Part shown: piece after piece, positions 52,511 to 62,970 of the stretch
How positions within the stretch are numbered: the first letter of the stretch is position 1
Layout: each line of letters opens with the position of its first letter
Origin: Apostichopus japonicus
Lineage: Eukaryota; Echinodermata; Holothuroidea; Aspidochirotida; Stichopodidae
NCBI RefSeq assembly: GCF_037975245.1
Contig: NC_092565.1
Coordinates: 17,093,999 to 17,157,998, forward strand
Direction of reading: 5' to 3'
DNA length: 64,000 bases
The notes under the pieces: model-generated
What the model was told of the DNA's origin: nothing
Seen by the model: only the letters and a program-made list of their open reading frames with translations
Databases searched by the model: none
Position numbers and translations under genes: made by a program

Positions 52511-55500
52511 CTAATATCTCAGTCCATACAGTGGCGCGATGGCTTGGCGCACTGTACGAGCCGATGATCGAGACTCTCTTTTGCATCCGTGGTTCGAACC
52601 CCGGTGATGACGTCTTTTGCCGATCTTTTACAGCTCGTGCCTACACTGGGAGCTGTAAGTATTAGTTTATCCACCTAATATCTCAGTCCATACAGTGGCG
52701 CGATGGCTTGGCGCACTGTACGAGTCGATGATCGAGACTCTCTTTTGCATCCGTGGTTCGAACCCCGTTGATGACGTCTTTTGCCGATCTTTTACAGCTC
52801 GTGCCTACACTTTCAGCTGTAAGTATTAGTTAATCCACCTAATATCTCAGTCCATACAGTGGCGCGATGGCTTGGCGCACTGTACGAGTCGATGATCGAG
52901 ACTCTCTTTTGCATCCGTGGTTCGAACACCGGTGATGACGTCTTTTGCCGATCTTTTACAGCTCGTGCCTACACGTTCAGCTGTAAGTATTAGTTAATCC
53001 ACCTAATATCTCAGTCCATACAGTGGCGCGATGGCTTGGCGCACTGTACGAGCCGATGATCGAGACTCTCTTTTGCATCCGTGGTTCGAACACCGGTGAT
53101 GACGTCTTTTGCCGATCTTTTACAGCTCGTAACTACACGGGGAGCTGTAAGTATTAGTTAATCCACCTAATATCTCAGTCCATACAGTGGCGCGATGGCT
53201 TGGCGCACTGTACGAGCCGATGATCGAGACTCTCTTTTTCATCCGTGGTTCGAACCCCGGTGATGTCGTCTTTTGCCGATCTTTTACAGCTCGTGCCTAC
53301 ACGGGGAGCTGTAAGTATTAGTTAATCCACCTAATATCTCAGTCCATACAGTGGCGCGATGGCTTGGCGCACTGTACGAGCCGATGATCGATACTCTCTT
53401 TTGCATCCGTGGTTCGAACCCCGGTGATGACGTCTTTTGTCGATCTTTTACAGCTCGTGCCTACACGTTCACCTGTAAGTATTAGTTAATCCACCTAATC
53501 TCTCAGTCCATACAGTGGCGCGATGGCTTGGCGCACTGTACGAGTCGATGATCGAGACTCTCTTTTGCATCCGTGGTTCGAACCCCGGTGATGACGTCTT
53601 TTGCCGATCTTTTACAGCTCGTGCCTACACGTTCAGCTGTAAGTATTAGTTAATCCACCTAATATCTCAGTCCATACAGTGGCGCGATGGCTTGGCGCAC
53701 TGTACGAGCCGATGATCGAGACTCTCTTTTGAATCCGTGGTTCGAACCCCGGTGATGACGTCTTTTTCCGATCTTTTACAGCTCGTGCCTACACGTTCAG
53801 CTGAAAGTATTAGTTAATCCACCTAATATCTCAGTCCATACAGTGGCGCGATGGCTTGGCGCACTGTACGAGTCGATGATCGAGACTCTCTTTTGCATCC
53901 GTGGTTCGAACACCGGTGATGACGTCTTTTGCCGATCTTTTACAGCTCGTGCCTACACGTTCAGCTGTAAGTATTAGTTAATCCACCTAATATCTCAGTC
54001 CATACAGTGGCGCGATGGCTTGGCGCACTGTAAGAGCTGATGATCGAGACTCTCTTTTGCATCCGTGGTTCGAACCCCGGTGATGACGTCTTTTGCCGAT
54101 CTTTTACAGCTCGTAACTACACGGGGAGCTGTAAGTATTAGTTAATCCACCTAATATCTCAGTCCATACAGTGGCGCGATGGCTTGGCGCACTGTACGAG
54201 CTGATGATCGAGACTCTCTTTTGCATCCGTGGTTCGAACCCCGGTGATGACGTCTTTTGCCGATCTTTTACAGCTCGTAACTACACGGGGAGCTGTAAGT
54301 ATTAGTTAATCCACCTAATATCTCAGTCCATACAGTGGCGCGATGGCTTGGCGCACTGTACGAGCCGATGATCGAGACTCTCTTTTGCATCCGTGGTTCG
54401 AACCCCGGTGATGTCGTCTTTTGCCGATCTTTTACAGCTCGTGCCTACACTGGGAGCTGTAAGTATTAGTTAATCCACCTAATATCTCAGTCCATACAGT
54501 GGCGCGATGGCTTGGCGCACTGTACGAGCAGATGATCGAGACTCTCTTTTGAATCCGTGGTTCGAACCCCGGTGATGACGTCTTTTGCCGATCTTTTACA
54601 GCTCGTGCCTACACGTTCAGCTGTAAGTATTAGTTAATCCACCTAATATCTCAGTCCATACAGTGGCGCGATGGCTTGGCGCACTGTACGAGCCGATGAT
54701 CGATACTCTCTTTTGCATCCGTGGTTCGAACCCCGGTGATGACGTCTTTTGCCGATCTTTTACAGCTCGTGCCTACACGTTCAGCTGTAAGTATTAGTTA
54801 ATCCACCTAATATCTCAGTCCATACAGTGGCGCGATGGCTTGGCGCACTGTACGAGTCGATGATCGAGACTCTCTTTTGCATCCGTGGTTCGAACCCCGG
54901 TGATGACGTCTTTTGCCGATCTTTTACAGCTCGTGCCTACACGTTCAGCTGTAAGTATTAGTTAATCCACCTAATATCTCAGTCCATACAGTGGCGCGAT
55001 GGCTTGGCGCACTGTACGAGTCGATGATCGAGACTCTCTTTTGCATCCGTGGTTCGAACCCCGGTGATGACGTCTTTTGCCGATCTTTTACAGCTCGTGC
55101 CTACACGTTCAGCTGTAAGTATTAGTTAATCCACCTAATATCTCAGTCCATACAGTGGCGCGATGGCTTGGCGCACTGTACGAGCCGATGATCGAGACTC
55201 TCTTTTGCATCCGTGGTTCGAACCCCGGTGATGACGTCTTTTGCCGATCTTTTACAGCTCGTGCCTACACTGGGAGCTGTAAGTATTAGTTTATCCACCT
55301 AATATCTCAGTCCATACAGTGGCGCGATGGCTTGGCGCACTGTACGAGTCGATGATCGAGACTCTCTTTTGCATCCGTGGTTCGAACCCCGTTGATGACG
55401 TCTTTTGCCGATCTTTTACAGCTCGTGCCTACACTTTCAGCTGTAAGTATTAGTTAATCCACCTAATATCTCAGTCCATACAGTGGCGCGATGGCTTGGC

Positions 55501-56424
55501 GCACTGTACGAGTCGATGATCGAGACTCTCTTTTGCATCCGTGGTTCGAACACCGGTGATGACGTCTTTTGCCGATCTTTTACAGCTCGTGCCTACACGT
55601 TCAGCTGTAAGTATTAGTTAATCCACCTAATATCTCAGTCCATACAGTGGCGCGATGGCTTGGCGCACTGTACGAGCCGATGATCGAGACTCTCTTTTGC
55701 ATCCGTGGTTCGAACACCGGTGATGACGTCTTTTGCCGATCTTTTACAGCTCGTAACTACACGGGGAGCTGTAAGTATTAGTTAATCCACCTAATATCTC
55801 AGTCCATACAGTGGCGCGATGGCTTGGCGCACTGTACGAGCCGATGATCGAGACTCTCTTTTTCATCCGTGGTTCGAACCCCGGTGATGTCGTCTTTTGC
55901 CGATCTTTTACAGCTCGTGCCTACACGGGGAGCTGTAAGTATTAGTTAATCCACCTAATATCTCAGTCCATACAGTGGCGCGATGGCTTGGCGCACTGTA
56001 CGAGCCGATGATCGATACTCTCTTTTGCATCCGTGGTTCGAACCCCGGTGATGACGTCTTTTGTCGATCTTTTACAGCTCGTGCCTACACGTTCACCTGT
56101 AAGTATTAGTTAATCCACCTAATCTCTCAGTCCATACAGTGGCGCGATGGCTTGGCGCACTGTACGAGTCGATGATCGAGACTCTCTTTTGCATCCGTGG
56201 TTCGAACCCCGGTGATGACGTCTTTTGCCGATCTTTTACAGCTCGTGCCTACACGTTCAGCTGTAAGTATTAGTTAATCCACCTAATATCTCAGTCCATA
56301 CAGTGGCGCGATGGCTTGGCGCACTGTACGAGCCGATGATCGAGACTCTCTTTTGAATCCGTGGTTCGAACCCCGGTGATGACGTCTTTTTCCGATCTTT
56401 TACAGCTCGTGCCTACACGTTCAG
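51181..56424 (+). repeat. 16-monomer (2,624 bp) tandem duplication
   Basis: About 51,181-53,800 repeats as about 53,805-56,424 at an offset of 2,624 bp. Paired landmarks include GAACACCGG (51,286/53,910), GTAAGAGCTG (51,406/54,030), GAGCAGATG (51,902/54,526), ATTAGTTTATCC (52,662/55,286) and GTTCACCTGTAAG (53,467/56,091). One clear difference is CGAGACTCT near 52,077 against CGATACTCT near 54,701. The copies stop matching at CAGCTGAAAG versus CAGCTGTAAG near 53,810/56,434. Confidence 0.82.
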
Positions 56425-57772
56425 CTGTAAGTATTAGTTAATCCACCTAATATCCCAGTCCATACAGTGGCGCGATGGCTTGGCTCACTGTACGAGCCGA
56501 TGATCGAGACTCTCTTTTGCATCCGTGGTTCGAACCCCGGTGATGACGTCTTTTGCCGATCTTTTACAGCTCGTGCCTACACGTTCAGCTGTAAGTATTA
56601 GTTAATCCACCTAATATCTCAGTCCATACAGTGGCGCGATGGCTTGGCGCACTGTACGAGTCGATGATCGAGACTCTCTTTTGCATCCGTGGTTCGAACC
56701 CCGGTGATGACGTCTTTTGCCGATCTTTTACAGCTCGTGCCTACACGGGGAGCTGTAAGTATTAGTTAATCCACCTAATATCTCAGTCCATACAGTGGCG
56801 CGATGGCTTGGCGCACTGTACGAGCCGATGATCGAGACTCTCTTTTGCATCCGTGGTTCGAACCCCGGTGATGACGTCTTTTGCCGATCTTTTACAGCTC
56901 GTGCCTACACTGGGAGCTGTAAGTATTAGTTAATCCACCTAATATCTCAGTCCATACAGTGGCGCGATGGCTTGGCGCAATGTACGAGCCGATGATCGAG
57001 ACTCTCTTTTGAATCCGTGGTTCGAACCCCGGTGATGACGTCTTTTGCCGATCTTTTACAGCTCTTGCCTACACGTTCAGCTGTAAGTATTAGTTAATCC
57101 ACCTAATATCTCAGTCCATACAGTGGCGCGATGGCTTGGCGCAATGTACGAGCCGATGATCGAGACTCTCTTTTGAATCCGTGGTTCGAACCCCGGTGAT
57201 GACGTCTTTTGCCGATCTTTTACAGCTCGTGCCTACACGTTCAGCTGTAAGTATTAGTTAATCCACCTAATATCTCAGTCCACACAGTGGCGCGATGGCT
57301 TGGCGCACTGTACGAGCCGATGATCGAGACTCTCTTTTGAATCCGTGGTTCGAACCCCGGTGATGACGTCTTTTGCCGATCTTTTACAGCTCGTGCCTAC
57401 ACGTTCAGCTGTAAGTATTAGTTAATCCACCTAATATCCCAGTCCATACAGTGGCGCGATGGCTTGGCTCACTGTACGAGCCGATGATCGAGACTCTCTT
57501 TTGCATCCGTGGTTCGAACCCCGGTGATGACGTCTTTTGCCGATCTTTTACAGCTCGTGCCTACACTGGGAGCTGTAAGTATTAGTTAATCCACCTAATA
57601 TCTCAGTCCATACAGTGGCGCGATGGCTTGGCGCACTGTACGAGTCGATGATCGAGACTCTCTTTTGCATCCGTGGTTCGAACCCCGGTGATGACGTCTT
57701 TTGCCGATCTTTTACAGCTCGTGCCTACACGGGGAGCTGTAAGTATTAGTTAATCCACCTAATATCTCAGTC

Positions 57773-57866
57773 CATACAGTGGCGCGATGGCTTGGCGCAC
57801 TGTACGAGCCGATGATCGAGACTCTCTTTTGCATCCGTGGTTCGAACCCCGGTGATGACGTCTTTT
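57773..57866 (+). other. tRNA-like unit in a domain B monomer
   Basis: The same architecture in the other domain: A box TGGCGCGATGG at 57,780-57,790, B box GGTTCGAACCCC at 57,839-57,850 and TTTT at 57,863-57,866. The A-to-B spacing is again 59 bases, although the intervening sequence differs (GAGCCGATGATCG). Preservation of both boxes and their spacing across two diverged subfamilies is either selection or homogenisation; the sequence alone cannot separate these. Confidence 0.72.
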
Positions 57867-57875
57867 GCCGATCTT

Positions 57876-57906
57876 TTACAGCTCGTGCCTACACGTTCAG
57901 CTGTAA
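57876..57906 (+). other. Conserved satellite hairpin, domain B form
   Basis: The same hairpin in domain B: TTACAGCT (57,876-57,883) with AGCTGTAA (57,899-57,906), and CGTG/CACG around CCTA. The main subfamily change between domains (GGG to TTC, 57,896-57,898) falls exactly in the unpaired bulge, so both stems are kept. Some monomers (CAGCTGAAAG, GCTCGTAACTACACG) do break the stems. Confidence 0.7.
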
Positions 57907-58114
57907 GTATTAGTTAATCCACCTAATATCTCAGTCCATACAGTGGCGCGATGGCTTGGCGCAATGTACGAGCCGATGATCGAGACTCTCTTTTGAATCC
58001 GTGGTTCGAACCCCGGTGATGACGTCTTTTGCCGATCTTTTACAGCTCGTGCCTACACGGGGAGCTGTAAGTATTAGTTAATCCACCTAATATCTCAGTC
58101 CATACAGTGGCGCG

Positions 58115-58128
58115 ATGGCTCGGCGCAC
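58115..58128 (+). repeat. Left target-site duplication of the LINE
   Basis: ATGGCTCGGCGCAC at the end of the left array matches ATGGCTTGGCGCAC at the 3' junction (63,070-63,083), with one C/T difference. The satellite consensus has T, so the left copy mutated after insertion or came from a variant monomer. The first A is shared with the poly(A) tract, so the duplication is 13 or 14 bp, a normal size for target-primed reverse transcription. Confidence 0.88.
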
Positions 58129-61100
58129 GTGTATTCGCAACACCATCTACGGTCGCTTCTCATCTAGAATTGACAGAATACTCATTTCTAAAGGGATTAG
58201 TAACTGTGTCTCCCATTGTAACATTACCACATACCCTCGTTCTGATCACGACTTTGTTGAGATTAGTTTGGATCTTTCTGCTCAACCAAGGGGACATGGT
58301 TACTGGATTTTTAACAATTCTCTCCTCCATGATGATGAATACTTATCACTAATACGCAAGTTAATCCAAAATGAGAAACTCTGCGACGATGTTGAAGTAA
58401 ACTTTCTCCTATGGTACGACAATCTGAAGGAAAAAATAAAGACTACAACAATAAAGTTCAGCAAAAGAAAACAGAAATTGCAACGCCGGACAAAGAAGGT
58501 ACTAACAAAACAACTTAACTACGAGAAACACAAAGCACAGAAATTTCCTGATTATGACTGTGCTCGCCTTAAAAGTCTGGAGGACAAACTTAACAACATT
58601 TCAACGAAAGAACTTAAAGGGATAGCCCTCATATCCAAAATCCAGTACTATGAGGAAGGCGAAAAATCAACAAAGTTCTTCTTCAATCTCGAAAAATCTC
58701 GACAGAGAAAGAAAGTAATGAAGCATTTGCTTACCAATCAAGGCACTCTTATTACCAATCAGGAAGACATAATAAACGAACAAGTTCAATTTTACACAGA
58801 CCTCTACAGAGATGAACCTACAGAAGAGAAATCAAAAGAAGAATTACTTCAATACATCACCAAAAAGCTTTCACCGGAAACTGCCGATAAGATGGAAGAC
58901 AAGCTCTTTCTATATGAACTTAAGTCTGCTCTCTTTCAAATGGAGCACAACAAAAGTCCGGGACTTGATGGACTAACTGTTCAATTTTTTAAGACGTTTT
59001 GGAATGATTTTAAGGACATTTTTACTGAACTTATTGAAAAGACTAAAAGCTGTAACCAATTATGTAATTTTATGAAATCTGCCGTCATTACCTTAATCCC
59101 CAAAAAAGGGGACCTCAGACTCCTTAAAAACTGGAGACCAATTAGCCTTTTAAACACCGATTATAAGATTATTAGCAAAGCACTCGCAAACCGAATTTCG
59201 AAAGTAATTAGTAACCTAGTTTCTGACGATCAGACTTGTTGCGTTCCCAAAAGAGACATAAGCGAAAACGTGCTTACTATGCAAAATATAATTACTTATG
59301 TTAACGAAAGTAACCAAAATGGGCTGGCACTTAAAATCGATCAGCATAAAGCTTTCGACCGAGTCAACCACACTTACCTTTTCAATGTCTTAGATAAAAT
59401 GGGATTCGGTCCCAATTTTCTATCCTGGATTCGCATACTTTATACTAATATTAACAGCTGCATCAAACACAATGGTCATATTTCAAATGCTTTTCCTATG
59501 CAGAGGGGTGTACGACAAGGTTGTCCCATTTCTGCCATGTTGTATGTTTTAAGTGCCGAGCCTTTCCACGATGCAATTTACAATTGCCCTCTTATCTCTG
59601 GTGTAGAGTTTTGTGGAACCGACACCAAAATGTTCCAACATGCTGACGACACAACCTTTTTCGTTAGTAGTATTACCAGTATTTACTCTATTTTAAGAAT
59701 AATTAACTTGTATGAGCGTGCGTCTGGCTCAATGTGTAATTTGGACAAGACTGAGCTCCTCGTTTTTGGTAAATCCAATATCAGTCATCATGATTTTAAT
59801 TTTCCAGTCAGAAATGACTATATTATAGTTCTCGGCGTTGCTATTGGCAACGATAAGACAACTATTGAGAAGGTGAATTGGGAGGAAAAAGTTAGAACCT
59901 GCAGCCTTTTGCTCAGCCGTTGGAAGGGGCGCAAACTCTCAATGAGAGGAAAATCTCTTATTGTGAACTCCCTTGTCGTTTTCCGTCTAGTGTATCTAAT
60001 TTCCACTATACCAACGCCAAGCTGGGTGATTAAATCACTCCACGACAGTATAGTTGACTTTATTTGGCGTGGTAAACCGAGTCCTATTAAATATACGACC
60101 CTGTTATTACCTCTTGAAAAAGGTGGAATTAACCTCAGAGATATTGAAATCATTCGTGATTCAATCAGAATCAAACTCATAAGTAAATTGTTAAGAAATG
60201 AGGTTAGTGACAAACTAAAATTCAGTATGTTATATTTTCTTAATCATTATGAAGACATGAACTTAAATTTAAGTATTTTTCAAATCACTCCTATTTCGAA
60301 GTCTTTGACAGTTTTACATCCTTTTTATAAAGAATTACTCTTAGCTTGGAAGAAACTAACTAAAGGTAATTTTAGCAAGCCACTCACTAGAGAGGATATA
60401 CTGTTGCAACCGTTATTTCATAACCCTCATATTTGTGACAATAATGGCTCACCACTTTTGAACCGTGATTATATACACGGTGGCTTTGTAAGGGTTAGTG
60501 ACCTTATGTACGAGGTAATCCCAGCTTCTATACCTGCTCAGGCAGTCCATGAGTCCATCATTCTTTATAATCCTGACAATCCGATTTCAATCGATGATGT
60601 TGACGATTTCCTTCAGTTAATCTTGAATGCACTACCCGTTGAATGGGTTAACACCATCTATTCATCCGACAAAATTGTCTCCTCACAACCTTACCCTGAT
60701 CCTATTATCAGTTTTACAAGTGGCTCCGAGTGCATTCTTGCGTCAAAAATTACTTGCAAACGAGCTACTCACCTCTTTCGCCTGAATCTAAATTGCACTC
60801 CAACCGGCCAATGCCACTGGATTAAAGAATACCCCAATTTGACGTTTCAAAACAGGTGGAAAAACATCTACAAGAATCCAAAATCCCCCTACGATGCTGA
60901 TATTGACTTTAAGATACTCCACAACATTTTACGTACCAATGAACAGCTCTATAATTTTCATATGGTCGATTCACCAATGTGCACTCTGTGTAAATCATGT
61001 ACCGAAACATTGACTCATCTTTTTATAGAGTGTTCTGTAATTAACTATTTTTGGAAGCAATTATATAGCAAACTCAACCACTTATATCATGCAGAAGATT

Positions 61101-61411
61101 AAGAACAGTGGAAAATTATTACACTGTTCGGTACTGACCATAACGGAAAAAACGGTGCCTTAGTCGACTTTATTTTCAACATCTATAAATGTGTAATTTG
61201 GAACTGCCGTTGTACCAAACTACAAAATGATTATATTATTAATCCCCGTTTGTATTTTCATAAAACACTAAGAGAAAAACTCTATATGTTATATCACATG
61301 CATGTTGCCAATAATACTGTTCACAAATTTTTAGATTTTTTCTCTCAAAATCATATTGTCATTTCAATGTCAGATAATACTGGATACACTTATTGCCTCG
61401 ATAATGTTTAG
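58115..61411 (+). pseudogene. LINE ORF2 remnant: APE end, reverse transcriptase, CCHC
   Basis: The frame opens at an ATG in the satellite (58,115) that is in frame only by chance; element sequence begins at 58,129. Residues 16-25 (SSRIDRILIS) and 43-54 (SDHDFVEISLDL) are the end of an APE endonuclease, so roughly the first 200 residues of that domain are missing. RT landmarks are SPGLDGLTVQFF (281-292), LIPKKGDLRLLKNWRPISLL (327-346), motif A KIDQHKAFDRV with catalytic D409, motif B RGVRQGCPISAMLY (464-477) and motif C HADD (509-512). A CX2CX8HX4C motif uses C956, C959, H968 and C973. A TAA at 61,100-61,102 ends the frame after residue 995. The same frame continues without a stop to TAG at 61,409-61,411 with LINE-like sequence (LVDFIFNIYKCVIWNCRC), so the TAA is a nonsense mutation. 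Motif order and the NWRPISLLNTDYKI block fit the L1/Tx1 group. The product would be an endonuclease-less RT. Confidence 0.92.
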
Positions 61412-61688
61412 CTTGTTATTTCCAACAACTTTTATATTGTCAACGGTTGTCATATGTAATTTATTATTGTATTTGTATTTGTATATTTATTTGTTTCATC
61501 ACAAGTTACAGTGTGACGGGAAGTCTCCTATAAAGCCTGTAAGGCTTAACAAAGTAGGAGACTCCCCAAAAAGAAAAAAGAAAGAAAAACTTAAGAATAG
61601 AAAAAGAAAAGTTAATAGTAGCATCTACAATGATGAAATACACGAGTTGACACTAATTGAAATTAATAATGTTAATAAACAATCCTAA
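61356..61688 (+). CDS. Doubtful 110-codon open frame in the LINE 3' region
   Basis: Starts inside the last 56 bases of the ORF2 frame in another reading frame. The predicted product has a hydrophobic first half (about residues 10-47, including LLLYLYLYIYLF) and a Lys/Arg-rich block (SPKRKKKEKLKNRKRK). I recognise no family. The hydrophobic half comes from T-rich UTR sequence and the basic half from an A-rich run, and the strong hairpin lies across its middle. It is most likely a chance frame. It is listed because it is the longest unexplained plus-strand frame in the insert. Confidence 0.12.
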   Translation: MSFQCQIILDTLIASIMFSLLFPTTFILSTVVICNLLLYLYLYIYLFHHKLQCDGKSPIKPVRLNKVGDSPKRKKKEKLKNRKRKVNSSIYNDEIHELTLIEINNVNKQS

Positions 61689-61690
61689 CA
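61412..61690 (+). other. LINE 3' untranslated region, proximal part
   Basis: AT-rich non-coding stretch between the end of the ORF2 frame and the antisense LINE. It contains TATTTGTATTTGTATATTTA-like low-complexity sequence, a strong nested hairpin (listed separately) and an A-rich purine run near 61,565-61,615. The open frame overlapping it is described as its own entry. Confidence 0.6.
61518..61566 (+). other. Nested hairpin in the LINE 3' region
   Basis: Outer stem AGTCTCCTA (61,522-61,530) with TAGGAGACT (61,555-61,563) is 9 perfect pairs, extended by GGG (61,518-61,520) with CCC (61,564-61,566) past one bulged A. An inner hairpin AAGCCT (61,533-61,538), loop GTA, AGGCTT (61,542-61,547) sits inside. 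This is strong structure in AT-rich sequence and looks deliberate. Some LINE reverse transcriptases recognise a 3' stem-loop of their own RNA; whether this one serves that role is inference. Confidence 0.7.
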
Positions 61691-62970
61691 ATCTTTATGA
61701 TGATCTTAATCGCAAACACACACAAGAATAAATCCATCAATAGTGAGAAATAATTACAGTTTGGAGATTCCTTTTGAATACAGAGTAAGAAGGCTTATTC
61801 TTAACATTATCCTGGAGATTATTCCACGTTTTTATAGCACGAATACGAGGGTTAAAAGAACTTAAAGTACTTCGTTGGGATAAAACATGGGCGTTATTAC
61901 AATGACGTGTTTGATGGTTGTGGATTAGTCTATTACTATATATAAAATCTTTAAAAGCCTCGGGTAGCAATCCATTCCATGCTTTGTATGCAAATGTTGC
62001 AAGCTGGACTCTTATAATATCATTTAGTTTTAATAAATTTAATCTTTTGTATAATGGGCTAGTATGATCACGTGGTGCAGCATGTGATATATGGCGGATA
62101 GCTCTCTTCTGGAGGACACATAGGTGATTAAGATTTGTAGAATAGGTTCCTGACCAAATAGTCGTGCAATAAGTTAATTGGGGTAAAATCAGAGTTATAT
62201 AGAGTGTTCTGAGTATATTTGGAGGTAAATAATGTTTTAATTTGCATATAATACCAGTATTTCTAGCCACTCTGTTACAGACTGCTGATATGTGATCACG
62301 CCACGAAAGTTTATTGTCTATGTGTACACCCAAGAACTTAGTAGTGTTAACCCGATTAATAATTTTATCATTCATGGTAATATTGTGATCCCATCTGTAT
62401 GAGTGACTAGCATTAAACACCATATAATTAGTTTTTTTCTATGTTAAGAGATAATTTGTTTGCTGCAAACCAGCTGGAAAATTTAGTTAGTTCAGTAGAA
62501 ACAGTTTTATGTGATGAGAGTAGATTTTGGGAATCGAAGAAAATATTTGTGTCGTCGGCAAATAATATTGTTTTAGCAATATCGGAGACATTAACGATAT
62601 CATTGACATAAATTATAAATAGTAATGGACCTAGTATAGAACCCTGAGGAACTCCGCAAGCGATTTTAGCAAGTTCAGATTTAGAATTTTTATATAAAGT
62701 GTACTGGTATCTATTTGAAAGATAACTATCTAGCCAATTTAGGGTTGTTCCTCTGATACCATAAAAAAATAATTTACTTAGTAATATTTGGTGATCGATG
62801 GTGTCAAAAGCTTTGGATAGGTCGAGAAATACGCCTACACAGGTATTATTCTTATCAAGACTATTATAAATATTGTTGACTGCATCTGCTAAAGCTAATT
62901 CTGTAGAATGGTCAGGACGAAATCCGTACTGCTCGTTATTAAGAACATTATATTTACATAGAAAACTGTA
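61690..62970 (-). mobile_element. Antisense CR1/L2/Daphne-like LINE fragment
   Basis: A second non-LTR element in the opposite orientation, of a different clade from its host. It holds the palm, thumb and C-terminus of a reverse transcriptase and about 50 bases of 3' sequence including CACACACA (plus strand near 61,717). It is truncated at its 5' side inside the RT fingers. I found no convincing target-site duplication, so both ends are approximate: the left edge is at 61,690-61,735 and the right edge at 62,967-62,985. The clade difference argues against a twin-priming inversion of the host element and for a nested insertion. Confidence 0.8.
61737..62967 (-). pseudogene. Frameshifted CR1/L2-like reverse transcriptase
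   Basis: Read on the minus strand, homology starts near 62,967 (FLCKYNVLNNEQYGFRPDHS). It continues with motif A FLDLSKAFD (62,803-62,829), motif B GVPQGSILGPLLF (starts 62,655) and motif C FADD (62,551-62,562), then stops at TAA after NIEKN. A seventh base in the homopolymer at 62,432-62,438 causes this. Six would continue as NIEKTNYMVF into the frame that starts at the ATG 62,421-62,423. That second part (to 61,737) has the post-RT block TKFLGVHIDNKLSW and LILPQLTYCTTIWSGTY, followed by a normal C-terminal end. No upstream ATG exists in the first frame and the endonuclease is absent, so this is a dead fragment. The motif set fits the CR1/L2/Daphne group, not L1/Tx1. Confidence 0.88.

Larger units (their letters stand above)
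28531..58128 (+). repeat. Satellite array domain B, 164-bp tRNA-derived monomer
   Basis: About 180 monomers in the same orientation and phase as domain A but of different subfamilies. Typical diagnostics are CACGTTCAGCTG instead of CACGGGGAGCTG, GAGCCGATGATCG or GAGTCGATGATCG instead of GAGCTGATG, and CAGTGGCGCG. The change is gradual: CACGTTGAGCTG first appears near 28,535, GAGCCGATG near 28,791 and CACGTTCAGCTG near 28,867, and old-type monomers recur up to about 36.7 kb and sporadically later. Phase is almost perfect. From 29,469 to 58,003 there are 174 monomers with a net loss of only 2 bases, and 42,259 to 58,003 is exactly 96 x 164. The last monomer is cut by the LINE insertion in its D-arm. 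Confidence 0.97.

Noticed and set aside
1-58128. CRISPR array
   Set aside because: Repeats are directly adjacent with no unique spacers, the unit is 164 bp and no cas genes are present; the window is eukaryotic in character.
58107-58352. 81-codon plus-strand open frame at the LINE 5' junction
   Set aside because: It overlaps the endonuclease-RT frame in a different frame and starts in the satellite; no family resemblance.
59818-60213. 131-codon minus-strand open frame
   Set aside because: It lies opposite the reverse transcriptase frame, which has clear motifs; this is a shadow.
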